A DNA stretch of 64,000 nt from Helicobacter cinaedi CCUG 18818 = ATCC BAA-847 (GCF_000155475.1 NZ_DS990392.1:551053-615052); one strand, 5' to 3'. Counted from the first letter of the stretch, positions 17,809 through 27,465 are shown. The notes: generated by a model from the sequence alone, not told the origin. Numbers and translations: made by a program.

Positions 17809-18285
17809 ATGCAGCTCACACATTTAAACGAACATAACAACCCCACAATGGTAGATGTCAGTCCAAAGGAAATAAGCCAAAGAGAGGCTTATGCAAGTGG
17901 CATTATCAGTATGAGTAAGGAAGCCTTTGAAGCAGCTATCAACGACAGGGGCAAAAAGGGATCTATCACGCAGACTGCCATAATTGCCGCTATTATGGGG
18001 AGTAAAAAAACAAGTGAGCTAATCCCTATGTGCCACCCGCTAATGTTAAGCAAGGTGAATGTTGATATTAACCCAGATTCTAGCTCTTACTCCATTAAGC
18101 TTGGGGTGCTTGTGAAATGTGAAGGCAAAACGGGCGTGGAAATGGAAGCGATCACAGGTGTGAGTATCGGGCTTTTAACCATCTATGATATGCTAAAGGC
18201 TATTGACAAATCTATGAGTATAAGTGAAATTAAGCTTGAATCTAAGCGTGGAGGCAAAAGTGGTGATTTTCACAGACAGAACTAA
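17809..18285 (+). CDS. moaC: Cyclic pyranopterin monophosphate synthase
   Basis: Acts with MoaA at the first Moco step, converting the GTP-derived 3',8-cyclo intermediate to cPMP. Highly conserved segments: [47 protein letters not shown], and [30 protein letters not shown] with the catalytic Lys/Met/Glu residues, ending in KRGGKSGDF. 158 aa is normal. Last gene of the Moco group; rmuC follows after nine bases. Confidence 0.96.
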   Translation: MQLTHLNEHNNPTMVDVSPKEISQREAYASGIISMSKEAFEAAINDRGKKGSITQTAIIAAIMGSKKTSELIPMCHPLMLSKVNVDINPDSSSYSIKLGVLVKCEGKTGVEMEAITGVSIGLLTIYDMLKAIDKSMSISEIKLESKRGGKSGDFHRQN

Positions 18286-18294
18286 GGGAAAAAT

Positions 18295-19638
18295 ATGAAT
18301 ATTGCCTTAAGCTTTGGGATTATGAGTCTATGTGTGTGCTTTGGGCTTTATGTATGGCACACACGCCGCATTAAAAAGCTAGAATCTTCATATAATCTTA
18401 CACTTGAGCAATACAAAGAGCAGTTATTACAAGCAAATCTAGCTCTCCAAAACGCACACAACGAGCAAGAGATTTTACAATCCCAAATGAGCCAACGCCT
18501 ACAAGATATGCAGCAAATGTATCAAAACGCCCTATTTGAAGAAAAAGCCCATTCCCAAGCAATGCTAGAGCATCTTAAAGAGCAGTTTATTTACACACAA
18601 AATGAGCAAGAGCGACTAAAAGAACAAAATAAGCAAGAATTGCAAAATGCCTTTAAGGCTTTGAGTGCGGATATTCTAGCTCAAAATACACAAAGCTTTA
18701 ATCAAAGCCAAATGCTCTCTCTCCAGCCCTTGCGTGAAGAGATACAGCGTTTCACAAAACAGCTTTCACTCAATTATGAGACAAATCTCAAGCAACACAC
18801 AAGCCTAGAGACGCAGATTCACCAACTTCATAAGCTCAATCTTCAGCTCTCAACTGACGCACATAATCTTACAAATGCTTTAAAGGGTGAGAATAAAACG
18901 CAGGGAAATTGGGGAGAGGTGATACTCCAAAGAGTGTTAGAAAATAGCGGATTGCAACAAGGGCGAGAATATGAGATTCAACAAACTTTGTATGATGATA
19001 GCTCCAATTTGCTCCGCCCAGATGCGATTATCAAGCTCCCTAAGCATAATGAAGTGGAGCGGTGCGTTGTGGTAGATTCAAAAACTTCGCTTATAGCCTA
19101 TGAACGATTATGTAATGCAGAAAATGAAGAGGGCAGGATTCAAGCCAGAAAGGAACTTGCCCTTTCTATCCAAAGCCATATCAATGCGTTGAGCGGAAAA
19201 AATTATCAGCAACATTTGCAGGGGCAAAAGCTTGATTTTGTGCTGATGTTTGTGCCAATTGAAGGGGCATTTTTAGAAGCTATGCAGTATGATATGAGCT
19301 TGTATGATAAGGCATATCAAAAAGGTGTGGTGCTTGTTTCACCCACAACCATTATGGCAGTGCTTCGCATTATCCACAATCTATGGCAATTTGAACATCG
19401 CAATAAGAATATTGATAAGATTTTTAATGAGATTCAAAAGCTTTTTGTTTATATTGAGCGATTTGAAAACGCACTTGAGAAACTTGGCAAAAATATTAAC
19501 ACCTTGCAAAAAACTTTCAGCGATGAAGTGATGACAAAATACAACGGCACACAAGGCATAGCAAGTAAAAGTGAGAGTATCCAAAAGCTCCTTAAAGGTG
19601 CAGGGGTTGAGATGATAGAAGTAGAGCCAAACTCATAG
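18295..19638 (+). CDS. rmuC: DNA recombination protein RmuC
   Basis: 447 aa with one N-terminal membrane anchor (residues about 2-20), a long coiled coil (about 25-200) rich in Gln/Glu/Leu heptads, then the RmuC domain: NKTQGNWGEVILQRVLENSGL, LRPDAIIKLP, VVVDSKTSL and FVPIEGAFLEAM, with a PD-(D/E)xK-like fold. In E. coli loss of RmuC raises inversion frequency at short repeats. Nine bases after moaC, so likely on the same transcript; convergent with nadB. Confidence 0.9.
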   Translation: MNIALSFGIMSLCVCFGLYVWHTRRIKKLESSYNLTLEQYKEQLLQANLALQNAHNEQEILQSQMSQRLQDMQQMYQNALFEEKAHSQAMLEHLKEQFIYTQNEQERLKEQNKQELQNAFKALSADILAQNTQSFNQSQMLSLQPLREEIQRFTKQLSLNYETNLKQHTSLETQIHQLHKLNLQLSTDAHNLTNALKGENKTQGNWGEVILQRVLENSGLQQGREYEIQQTLYDDSSNLLRPDAIIKLPKHNEVERCVVVDSKTSLIAYERLCNAENEEGRIQARKELALSIQSHINALSGKNYQQHLQGQKLDFVLMFVPIEGAFLEAMQYDMSLYDKAYQKGVVLVSPTTIMAVLRIIHNLWQFEHRNKNIDKIFNEIQKLFVYIERFENALEKLGKNINTLQKTFSDEVMTKYNGTQGIASKSESIQKLLKGAGVEMIEVEPNS

Positions 19639-19652
19639 AATCTGGCATAACT

Positions 19653-21098
19653 TTAATCAAGCCTATAATGTGCGCCTTTGCTTTCCTTGCGTGCTTTGGC
19701 AGATTCTATGATTTTTTTAGCTACAAGCAATCGTAGTCGTAGCATACGCCCAATATTAGATTCTAGCATTACCTCAACGCCACCTAGAGCTGAATCTAGC
19801 CCACTTTGTGAGCGGATAATCCCAACCTTATCCCACATAATCTCCCGTAGCACATTCTTAAGCCGGACATCGCCCTCTTTTTGTAAGACTTCTTCACATA
19901 GCGGAAAATGCCGAATGGGATTTTGGATAGAATGCCCTGCGATATATTCCGCAACTCTTTTGCCAAAAACAAGCCCTTCTAAAAGTGAATTAGACGCAAG
20001 GCGGTTTGCTCCGTGCAGCCCATTACACGCACATTCCCCCACCGCATAGAGATTACTCATACCTTTGACTAACCCTTGTGAATCTACTAAGATTCCACCC
20101 ATAGAATAGTGAAACGCTGGAGATATGGGAATCTTTTGCTTAGGTAGAGAGAGTTTATTTGTGCTTAAATCGCGGTAAATATTTGGGAAACGCGTTTTAA
20201 AATCTACTTCACTAAAAGCACTCGCATCTAAAAAAGCTGATTTTTTTTGTGTGGAGCAATAATCCATTATCCCCCTTGCCACAATATCTCGCGGAGCAAG
20301 CTCGCCTCGCTCATCATAGGCAAACAAAAATCTCTTATTATCTTTATCTACAATCACACCGCCTTCACCTCTCACCGCTTCGGATATAAGGTATTTTCTC
20401 GCTTGTGGGTTGCTGACATAGGCTGTGGGATGGAATTGCAACATTTCCATATCTTGCAGAGCTAAATTATGCTCTAAAATAATGCCATGCAAATCACTGC
20501 TAATGGTATAAGCATTGGTATGGTATTTAAAAAGCCCCCCAACGCCACCACTTGCGATAACCACCTGATGTGCGTAAAGATTTTGCAAACCAAACTTACT
20601 TTGCACACATACCCCATAGCATTTATCTTCTTCAATGAGTAAATCCACCACTTCAGCATTTTTCCACAATGTCGCTTGAAGTTTGCCTATAAGGTGCGTG
20701 TGGAGATTTCTCCCTGTGGCGTCCCCACCTGAATGCACGATTCTAGAGCAGGAATGCCCCCCTTCTTTAGCATAAAGTAACTGCCCCTTATCATCTCTAT
20801 CAAGTATAAAGCCACTTTGGATAAGCTCCTGTAAAATCACATTGCTATGTTGGCTTAGAATCTCAACGCACTCCCTATTATTCACCCAGCCACCGGCTGA
20901 AAGCGTATCTTGTATATGTAGGGCTTCATCTTGCTTATCTTTTGGAATAGTAATGCCACCTTGTGCGTAAAAGGTATTACACTCCCAAGGTTGAGCTTTA
21001 CACAGAATCAGCACCTTTAAATGCGGGGGTAAATGCCTAGCACAATATAGCCCAGCCACACCAGCACCGATGATAATCACATCATATTGTTGGCTCAT
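19653..21098 (-). CDS. nadB: L-aspartate oxidase
   Basis: FAD enzyme that oxidises aspartate to iminoaspartate for quinolinate/NAD synthesis. The N-terminal dinucleotide fold is DVIIIGAGVAGLYCARHLP. Other conserved stretches are NTFYAQGGI, RIVHSGGDATGRNLH, ASGGVGGLFKYHTNA, EAVRGEGGVIVD, GRPRDIVAR-like GELAPRDIVARGI, HYSMGGI and GEACACNGLHGANRLASNSLLEG-type VGECACNGLHGANRL. 481 aa is slightly shorter than many homologues. It starts directly after the small lipoprotein gene on the same strand. Confidence 0.95.
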   Translation of the reverse strand: MSQQYDVIIIGAGVAGLYCARHLPPHLKVLILCKAQPWECNTFYAQGGITIPKDKQDEALHIQDTLSAGGWVNNRECVEILSQHSNVILQELIQSGFILDRDDKGQLLYAKEGGHSCSRIVHSGGDATGRNLHTHLIGKLQATLWKNAEVVDLLIEEDKCYGVCVQSKFGLQNLYAHQVVIASGGVGGLFKYHTNAYTISSDLHGIILEHNLALQDMEMLQFHPTAYVSNPQARKYLISEAVRGEGGVIVDKDNKRFLFAYDERGELAPRDIVARGIMDYCSTQKKSAFLDASAFSEVDFKTRFPNIYRDLSTNKLSLPKQKIPISPAFHYSMGGILVDSQGLVKGMSNLYAVGECACNGLHGANRLASNSLLEGLVFGKRVAEYIAGHSIQNPIRHFPLCEEVLQKEGDVRLKNVLREIMWDKVGIIRSQSGLDSALGGVEVMLESNIGRMLRLRLLVAKKIIESAKARKESKGAHYRLD

Positions 21099-21347
21099 TT
21101 ATTCCTCATCTTCTTCATAACTTGCTGAAGGCTTAGAGCCTATCTCTTGGAATAGCACTTTCTTTTTAGATTCAGATTCAAGCTCTTGTGGAATAGAATC
21201 TTGCTCTATTTTAGAATCTGCTTTAAAATCTTTATAAAAAGGATCTGCCTTGTATCCACAGCCCACAAACCCACAAGCAAAAATAAATATCAAATATGCT
21301 ACAATCAGCCTATGAAAGCTGAAATAAGAACTAAAACGATGTATCAT
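21099..21347 (-). CDS. Small predicted lipoprotein
   Basis: 82 aa: a basic N-terminus, one hydrophobic stretch (about residues 14-29) and a lipobox-like FVGC with Cys30, followed by GYKADPFYKDF and an acidic, Ser/Lys-rich tail. Short lipoproteins with CGYKADP-like starts are common next to housekeeping genes in this order; some resemble the LptM family (CGxKGP) but I cannot assign that. A GGGAGAG ribosome site precedes the ATG. Its stop is adjacent to the nadB start. The first 36 bases overlap, head to head, the start of the DUF721-like gene on the other strand. Confidence 0.7.
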   Translation of the reverse strand: MIHRFSSYFSFHRLIVAYLIFIFACGFVGCGYKADPFYKDFKADSKIEQDSIPQELESESKKKVLFQEIGSKPSASYEEDEE

Positions 21348-21797
21348 TTACTCTCCCATATAAAACGAGAATTTCCACTTTTGCACCAAAAGCTTGAAGC
21401 CCAAAGTGAAATTACGCGTTTTAAAAATGCCTTTCTTACTCCGCTAGAGCGAGAGCAGATTCTATTCATTGTGCCTAAAAACAATCAATTGCTTTTTGCT
21501 TTTAAGCATAAGGCGTTGTGCCTAGAATTTAATCATTATAAGCATAAATTTATAATAGAGAGTTTAAAGCAATATAAAGAGCGTTTCCCCAGCCTTGCTT
21601 CTATCCAAAAAATACACGCCTATGTGCCTTCTCATATCCTTAGCCCAAAGCCCCCACAAAAAAGCGTGCAAATCTACCGCGAACACGCAAAAGGCGAGTT
21701 TATAAACCACGCCAAAAATCCGCAGATTTATGAGAAGTTTGAAGCACTTCGGGTTGGGATAAAACGCCAATGGGAAGCACAAAATGCCAAAGCATAA
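21312..21797 (+). CDS. DUF721/DciA-like small protein upstream of uvrC
   Basis: 161 aa from the ATG at 21312. It reads like the DUF721 group: an N-terminal helix, then ITRFKNAFLTPLEREQILFIVPKNNQLLFAFKHKALCLEFNHYKHKFIIESLKQY, a small alpha/beta unit typically annotated as hypothetical upstream of uvrC in Helicobacter. DciA-type proteins help load the replicative helicase; whether this one does is unknown. There is no ribosome site before 21312, but TACAAT ends six bases before the ATG, so the mRNA may be leaderless. An alternative ATG is at 21339. The 3' end overlaps uvrC by 14 bases. Confidence 0.65.
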   Translation: MKAEIRTKTMYHLLSHIKREFPLLHQKLEAQSEITRFKNAFLTPLEREQILFIVPKNNQLLFAFKHKALCLEFNHYKHKFIIESLKQYKERFPSLASIQKIHAYVPSHILSPKPPQKSVQIYREHAKGEFINHAKNPQIYEKFEALRVGIKRQWEAQNAKA

Positions 21798-23667
21798 AAA
21801 CATTCACAAAATATCCAAAACATCAATATATAGTCTGCTTTTTACCCTGCAAAATCTCCCTACACAGCCCGGAATCTACCAATATTTTGATAAAGATGAT
21901 AACTTGCTCTATGTCGGCAAGGCTAAAAATCTAAAAAATCGCATAAAAAGCTATTTTTCTATCCATAATGACATCATCACGCCAAAGGCTAACCTTAGCC
22001 AAAGAATAGCCCTTATGGTATCCCAAGTGGCTAAGATTCACACTTTACTTACACAAAGCCAAGAAGATGCCCTTATCCTTGAAAACTCCCTTATCAAAAG
22101 CCTAAAGCCAAAGTATAATATTCTTTTGCGTGATGATAAAACTTATCCTTATATTTATATTGATACTTCTGCTACTTTTCCACGATTTGAAATCACTCGC
22201 AAGGCGCTACAAAGTAAGCATATTGAGTATTTTGGTCCTTTTGTGAGTGGAGCTAGAGAGCTGCTTGATAGTCTCTATGATGCCCTGCCCCTTGTGCAGA
22301 AAAAATCCTGCCTTAAAGGCAAAAAGGCGTGTATATTTCATCAGATTCATAAATGCCCTGCCCCTTGTGAAAATAAAATCTCTCAAAGTCAATATGCAGA
22401 GTATATTACACAAGCAAAGGCGTTTATAGATGATAGAAAAGGACTTATAGAGATTTTAGAATCTAAAATGCAGATACTCTCACACAATCTACAATTTGAA
22501 GAGGCAGCAAAGATACGAGATAGAATCCAAAAGCTAAAAACACTAAAAACCCAATCTATTATTGATATTATGAGCGGAGATTATGATATTTTCTTGCTTG
22601 ATTCAGCAGGGCAAAATCATATCCTTATGATGCTTTTTATCCGCAATGGACGCATTGTCTCAAGTGATTTTTCATTTATCCACCAAGAGATTCACAGCCA
22701 AAACCTAGCCCAACTCTACACCCAAGCCTTACTTAATCACTATAAAACCCCTCTTCCCTTGCCACCAAAGGAGATTCTTATCCCGCATTTTGACTTCCAA
22801 GACAAAGATGAAAAAGATGATTTACAAAAGATTTTGCAAGCCCAAACACAAAGTCATCTCAAAATCACCCAACCACAAAAAGGCACAAAATATAACCTTT
22901 TGCAACTTGCTAAAAAGAACGCCCAAGAAATCCTAACTTTGCATACCAAAGAGCAAAAGAACGCCCAAAATGAAAACACCACTTTATACGCTCTAAAAGA
23001 TTTATGCAATCTCTCTCAAGTGCCTTATAGGATAGAGATCTTTGACACCTCTCATCATAGCGGAAGCCACAATGTAGGCGGAATGGTAGTGTATGAAAAT
23101 GGCGAGTTTATCCGCAGTGCTTACAGACGCTTTGAGCTTCATAGCAGTGATGAATACTCTCAAATGAGTGAAATGCTAACACGCAGGGCAAAAAAATTTG
23201 AATCCAATCCGCCACCAGATTTATGGCTACTTGATGGGGGCAAGGCTCAAATCAACCTAGCACTTGACATTCTAAAAAGTGTGGGGGCAAATGTAGATAT
23301 TATCGCCATTGCCAAAATGAAATATAATGCCAAAGCCTATCGCGCTAAAGGCAATGCCCTTGATATTTTACGCACACAAAATGCGGAGTTTAAACTTAGC
23401 ACAAACGATAAAAGACTACAATTCTGCCAAAAGCTCCGCGATGAAGTGCATAGATATGCTATCACTTATCATCGCAACAAAAAGCAAAAAGACATACACA
23501 AGATTCAGATTCAAAAAGGAAGTGATATGGATAGCTCTTATAGCAAGGCTCAAATTAAACAACTTTTAGATTATTTTGGCTCATTCCACGCCTTTCAAAA
23601 CGCTCCAAAAGAACAGATAGAAAATGCTCTTTCACGCTCTTTTAAAAGTAATAAAGATTCAAAATGA
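21784..23667 (+). CDS. uvrC: Excinuclease ABC subunit C
   Basis: Makes both incisions in UvrABC nucleotide excision repair. The N-terminal GIY-YIG nuclease domain is visible (PGIYQYF...LLYVGKAKNLKNRIKSYF), then a Cys-containing region (CPAPCENKIS), the UVR UvrB-binding motif (LQFEEAAKIRDRIQKL near residue 240), and the C-terminal RNase H-like nuclease with FDTSHHSG, DGGKAQINLA and RDEVHRYAITYHR. 627 aa is typical. The terminal HhH is short. It overlaps both neighbours, suggesting co-translation with the DUF721-like gene and the following unknown gene. Confidence 0.96.
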   Translation: MPKHKNIHKISKTSIYSLLFTLQNLPTQPGIYQYFDKDDNLLYVGKAKNLKNRIKSYFSIHNDIITPKANLSQRIALMVSQVAKIHTLLTQSQEDALILENSLIKSLKPKYNILLRDDKTYPYIYIDTSATFPRFEITRKALQSKHIEYFGPFVSGARELLDSLYDALPLVQKKSCLKGKKACIFHQIHKCPAPCENKISQSQYAEYITQAKAFIDDRKGLIEILESKMQILSHNLQFEEAAKIRDRIQKLKTLKTQSIIDIMSGDYDIFLLDSAGQNHILMMLFIRNGRIVSSDFSFIHQEIHSQNLAQLYTQALLNHYKTPLPLPPKEILIPHFDFQDKDEKDDLQKILQAQTQSHLKITQPQKGTKYNLLQLAKKNAQEILTLHTKEQKNAQNENTTLYALKDLCNLSQVPYRIEIFDTSHHSGSHNVGGMVVYENGEFIRSAYRRFELHSSDEYSQMSEMLTRRAKKFESNPPPDLWLLDGGKAQINLALDILKSVGANVDIIAIAKMKYNAKAYRAKGNALDILRTQNAEFKLSTNDKRLQFCQKLRDEVHRYAITYHRNKKQKDIHKIQIQKGSDMDSSYSKAQIKQLLDYFGSFHAFQNAPKEQIENALSRSFKSNKDSK

Positions 23668-25145
23668 TTACTTCTTTATACAATCAAACCCTAGATATTC
23701 TGCACCAAAGTTTTAAAACTTTAGACATTAAACTTGCCAAAGACAATGCCCAAAAAAGCCTAGAATCCCTTTGGCAAAAGCAAAGCGGCGAAAATCCACA
23801 GCTTACAGAAAATGAAATAAGAATGGCGATTTTGCATTTTTATCATCAATGTGGCTTGGGGGCGTTTGTGCATTATGATAAAAACACACTCCATATCATC
23901 ACGCATATTAAAAACAAAAAGTATAATATCTATGTAGATTCTATCTGCGAGTTTTTAAAAACCCACAAAGCCCTTTATACACAGGAGAAAATCAAGCAAG
24001 GCGAACTGACAAAACAGGATTTTAAAGAGTTGTTTGACTTTGTGGAATCTAGCTTTGATGTGCAGAGAAACACACAAAGAGAGCTAATCAAAATCGCTCT
24101 AAGAAATGTCTTTGGCATACAGGCTAGGGACGCACTTTTTTTTAAAGATGGAGAGATTAAGCTTTTTACCTTTGATTATGAAAAGGTAAAAATCAACAAT
24201 GAAATCCGCAAGATTAATAGCAACGCCCACATTAATGTCTTAAGCAATGAAGATAAAAAGATTTTAGATAATGCCTTGCTTTCAAGCGATATGCACACTA
24301 TCATCGTGCAAAATACCTTGATGATTTTACAAAATGACATACATCTCTCACGCATAGATAATCTTGAGTTCAATAAACGCTTTAGCTTTTTTGCGATTCA
24401 AAAATTGCGACTTTATATAGAAAATCTTGCTATAAACCATATAGATTCACTAGCAAAAAGCATTTATTGTATGAATCTAGCACATAAATATACTAATGTG
24501 ATGTTTGAAGTGGTGGCAAAAGAGCTTTTAGAGCTTTGTAGCAAAAATAACGCTAATGCTATTAAATTTATTGAGTTTTATAATGGCGGCTCACTTGAGC
24601 TTAAAGGGCAGATTCTAAAAAAGCCACTTATCATTGATAGTAATGGAAATCCTTGGACTATAAATCTCATACAACAAGCCCTAAAAAGTAAGCTTAATAT
24701 AGAGTTTGACATACAAAAAATGCAACAACAAAGTGATAATATTGATAAACAGATTGAGAATATCACCCGCACAAGCAACCAGCACGAGCTAAGTTTAAAA
24801 GAATCTCACACCAAAGCTGAATATTGCAAAAATGACTTAGAATCTAAAAATCAAGCCCTGCGTTTGCTTGTTAATCAAAAAGCACCAAAAGAGCAGATTG
24901 ATACGCTAAGTGAAGAAATAAATGCCCTTATTCTTAAAAAATCACAGATTCTAAACACCACTGAAGAGCTGCAAAAAGAGTTTGTGGGCTTAAATAATGA
25001 GTATATCAAGCTTTTAGAATCTAAAGAAGAACTCAAACAACGCATTAATTACACTTTTAAGAAAAATAGAGAAATTTTTTTGCAATATGACTTGCTTTGC
25101 CACGCTTTAGGCGATGCAATTGCAAATGGTAAAGAACTGGTATAA
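23664..25145 (+). CDS. Unknown 493-aa protein with C-terminal coiled coil
   Basis: I do not recognise this protein. It is soluble-looking, without signal peptide or membrane segments. Residues about 1-130 contain an aromatic-rich segment (LHFYHQCGLGAFVHYDKNTLHIITHIKNKKYNIYV). The middle is helical and contains NVFGIQARDALFFKDGEIKLFTFDYEKVKINNEI. Residues about 350-470 form a strong coiled coil rich in Gln/Glu/Lys. Its ATG overlaps the uvrC stop by four bases (ATGA) and a histidine kinase follows after nine bases, so it may belong functionally to the two-component pair or to uvrC, or only share a transcript. No polymerase, nuclease or nucleotide-binding motif is evident. Confidence 0.8.
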   Translation: MITSLYNQTLDILHQSFKTLDIKLAKDNAQKSLESLWQKQSGENPQLTENEIRMAILHFYHQCGLGAFVHYDKNTLHIITHIKNKKYNIYVDSICEFLKTHKALYTQEKIKQGELTKQDFKELFDFVESSFDVQRNTQRELIKIALRNVFGIQARDALFFKDGEIKLFTFDYEKVKINNEIRKINSNAHINVLSNEDKKILDNALLSSDMHTIIVQNTLMILQNDIHLSRIDNLEFNKRFSFFAIQKLRLYIENLAINHIDSLAKSIYCMNLAHKYTNVMFEVVAKELLELCSKNNANAIKFIEFYNGGSLELKGQILKKPLIIDSNGNPWTINLIQQALKSKLNIEFDIQKMQQQSDNIDKQIENITRTSNQHELSLKESHTKAEYCKNDLESKNQALRLLVNQKAPKEQIDTLSEEINALILKKSQILNTTEELQKEFVGLNNEYIKLLESKEELKQRINYTFKKNREIFLQYDLLCHALGDAIANGKELV

Positions 25146-25154
25146 GGATTCACA

Positions 25155-26657
25155 ATGAGAAATATATTCACACATTTTATTAACAAAACCTCCTTTCACA
25201 CGCAAACGACAATCCTTGTGTGGATTATTATAGTTGGTTTTGCTTTAGTGGCAAGTGTGGGGCTGCTTACACTCATTGGGTTAAAAAGCGAGTTTGATAC
25301 AAACTCACCACAAAATCGCAATATCCACTCACTCATACTGCTTAATAAAAATTACGACCCATACAAGCCAAATGACAAGATTCCACAACTCCTTGAAATG
25401 TGGGAACAATACAAAATGTATAATCTTACAAAAAATCAAAATTTAGCTACTACACATTTGCGAGAATGGTATGCTAAAACCTTTAAGCCCAGCCACTACA
25501 CACAGATTCAAACACTTCTTGCTAAAGAAAATACCATTTTAGAATCTATTGACAAAGCCTTTATTACAAATGATAGTCATAGCATTCCTTCCCTGCTAGA
25601 AGAGCAGATTCTACTCGCATTTGACATTGCCCTATACAACAAATATATCACAGATTCACTCTATCAAAACACCTTTATCATTTTGGCAATCTTTATGTTT
25701 ATTGTCATCACAACAATCATCATTCTTGCCCTATCTATCCGCCAATCCATTAATATCAATCATCTCACATTAGAGCAACTCGTGCAGGAAAAAACCCAAG
25801 AGCTACAAAACCTTAATGAGAATCTCCAAAAGTCCATAGATTACGAAGTAGAGCAAAATCGCAAAAAAGATTTGATTATGTATCAACAAGCTAGACTTGC
25901 TTCTATGGGGGAGATGATTCAAAATATCGCTCATCAGTGGCGGCAACCGCTTAACTCCCTGATGGTGCTGATACAAAGCTTTAAAAGCAAGGCTATGCAA
26001 AAAAAGCTAGATGATGAGTTTGTCCTAACACAAACGCAATATGGTATGAAAATCGCCACAGAGATGTCAAATACTATTGAAAACTTCCGCAATTTTTTCC
26101 GCCCAGAGAATAAGACAGAGCCTTTTACGCTCTCTTCAAGTATTTGGGATTCTGTGGAATTGCTTAAAGCTCAACTGATTGAAAGCTCCATTGAAGTGAA
26201 AGTGTGTATTGAAGAGAGTGAAAAGGACTTAAGCATTGATGGTTTTCAAAACTCATTCACACAAGTGATTTTAATCCTTATTAACAACGCCATTGACGCA
26301 CTCAAACTGACTATGGAAAATAAAGAGGGCGAAAAAGACTTTAGCCCACTCATAGCGATTTCATTAGATAAGGTAGGGTATAATGTCGCACTTTGTGTGA
26401 AAGACAATGCAGGGGGGATTCACCTAGAGGATAAATCAAAAGTCTTTGAGCCTTATTTTACCACCAAGCATAAGTCCGTTGGCACGGGCGTTGGACTGTA
26501 TATGGCAAAGCAAATCATAGAGCGTCAATTTAATGGCACAATCAATGTAGCTAACACCCATTGGTCTAATGGGGATTTTGAACGCAATAAAGATTCTAGG
26601 AATAAGGAATATTTTGGGGCTGAATTTAGCATAAACATACCATTACAAAAGGATTAG
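25155..26657 (+). CDS. Membrane sensor histidine kinase
   Basis: 500 aa: membrane helix at about residues 20-44, a sensor region of about 135 residues, a second helix at about 173-195, then a coiled linker without a recognisable HAMP domain. The dimerisation/phosphoacceptor segment is ARLASMGEMIQNIAHQWRQPLNSL with the His in AHQWRQPL, a form common in Campylobacterota. The ATPase has the N box (LILINNAIDAL), DNAGGI and GTGVGLYMAKQII. It presumably phosphorylates the response regulator encoded three bases downstream. The stimulus is unknown. Confidence 0.9.
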   Translation: MRNIFTHFINKTSFHTQTTILVWIIIVGFALVASVGLLTLIGLKSEFDTNSPQNRNIHSLILLNKNYDPYKPNDKIPQLLEMWEQYKMYNLTKNQNLATTHLREWYAKTFKPSHYTQIQTLLAKENTILESIDKAFITNDSHSIPSLLEEQILLAFDIALYNKYITDSLYQNTFIILAIFMFIVITTIIILALSIRQSININHLTLEQLVQEKTQELQNLNENLQKSIDYEVEQNRKKDLIMYQQARLASMGEMIQNIAHQWRQPLNSLMVLIQSFKSKAMQKKLDDEFVLTQTQYGMKIATEMSNTIENFRNFFRPENKTEPFTLSSSIWDSVELLKAQLIESSIEVKVCIEESEKDLSIDGFQNSFTQVILILINNAIDALKLTMENKEGEKDFSPLIAISLDKVGYNVALCVKDNAGGIHLEDKSKVFEPYFTTKHKSVGTGVGLYMAKQIIERQFNGTINVANTHWSNGDFERNKDSRNKEYFGAEFSINIPLQKD

Positions 26658-26659
26658 TT

Positions 26660-27349
26660 ATGAATCTAAACGCACTTAGCAAACTCACTATTTTATACGC
26701 AGAAGATGATAATGACACGGCTAATCTCACAAGCTTGGTGCTTGAAGATTATGTCGGGCGTTTGCTTGTGGCAAAAAATGGACAAGAAGCACTCAATCTT
26801 TTTAAACTCCACAAGGTTGATTTAGTCATCACTGATATTCTTATGCCAAAGATGAATGGTATTGAACTTATTGATGCTATACGCACTTCAAGCACTCACC
26901 CCGATGTCCCTGTTGTCATTACCACCGCACATACTGAAACAAAATATCTCCTTGATGCCATAAGACTACGCGTTGATGGTTATATTCTTAAGCCCATTAA
27001 TGTAGAAGAGTTACTCCACGCACTTGATAAGGCGATTTTGCCATTTTTACAAGCTGATGAGATTGCCTCTAAGAATCTGCTGATTAATGCTATCTCTACA
27101 TTTGTGGGCGGAAAGAAAATCGCCATTATTCAATTTTTGCTCTCCCATTGCGATAAAGATAATATCTTTTATGGCTCGTATGAAGATATTATCGCTCATC
27201 TTAATGTCAGCAAACCCACCATTGTTAAGACTTTTAAGCAGCTCATTGACACGGGCATTCTTATCAAAATCAAAAATAAAGTCTATAAGATTCACCCCGA
27301 TTTAGACCAAAATGCCAAAAATAACGCCCTAAAAGATTCTAACCCTTGA
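26660..27349 (+). CDS. Response regulator with winged-helix output domain
   Basis: 229 aa. The receiver (residues about 8-125) has the acidic pair in ILYAEDDND, the phospho-acceptor Asp in LVITDILMPKMNG, the Thr in VVITTAH and the Lys in GYILKPINVEEL. The C-terminal part (about 140-220) is not an OmpR, NarL or NtrC output. It looks like a compact winged helix of the RepL/MarR sort: a helix-turn-helix reading SYEDIIAHLNVSKPTIVKTFKQLIDTGILIKIKNKVYKIHP. It is three bases after the kinase gene and is probably its partner. The rho promoter overlaps its stop codon. Confidence 0.88.
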   Translation: MNLNALSKLTILYAEDDNDTANLTSLVLEDYVGRLLVAKNGQEALNLFKLHKVDLVITDILMPKMNGIELIDAIRTSSTHPDVPVVITTAHTETKYLLDAIRLRVDGYILKPINVEELLHALDKAILPFLQADEIASKNLLINAISTFVGGKKIAIIQFLLSHCDKDNIFYGSYEDIIAHLNVSKPTIVKTFKQLIDTGILIKIKNKVYKIHPDLDQNAKNNALKDSNP

Positions 27350-27374
27350 CTCCAAGCAAAGTTTTTAATACAAT
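27346..27374 (+). promoter_or_regulatory. Sigma-70-type promoter for rho
   Basis: TTGACT at 27346-27351 and TACAAT at 27369-27374 are separated by exactly 17 bases. The predicted start near 27381 leaves an mRNA leader of about 85 bases before the rho ATG. rho autoregulates through its leader in other bacteria, so a long leader fits, though no specific element is identified here. Confidence 0.6.
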
Positions 27375-27465
27375 CAGCGTTTCATTTCATCTATGCAATC
27401 TCTTAAGATTTAGAATCTAATTTTGCAACTTCTCAATTTCTTAACAAAATTCTTTAAGGACATTT

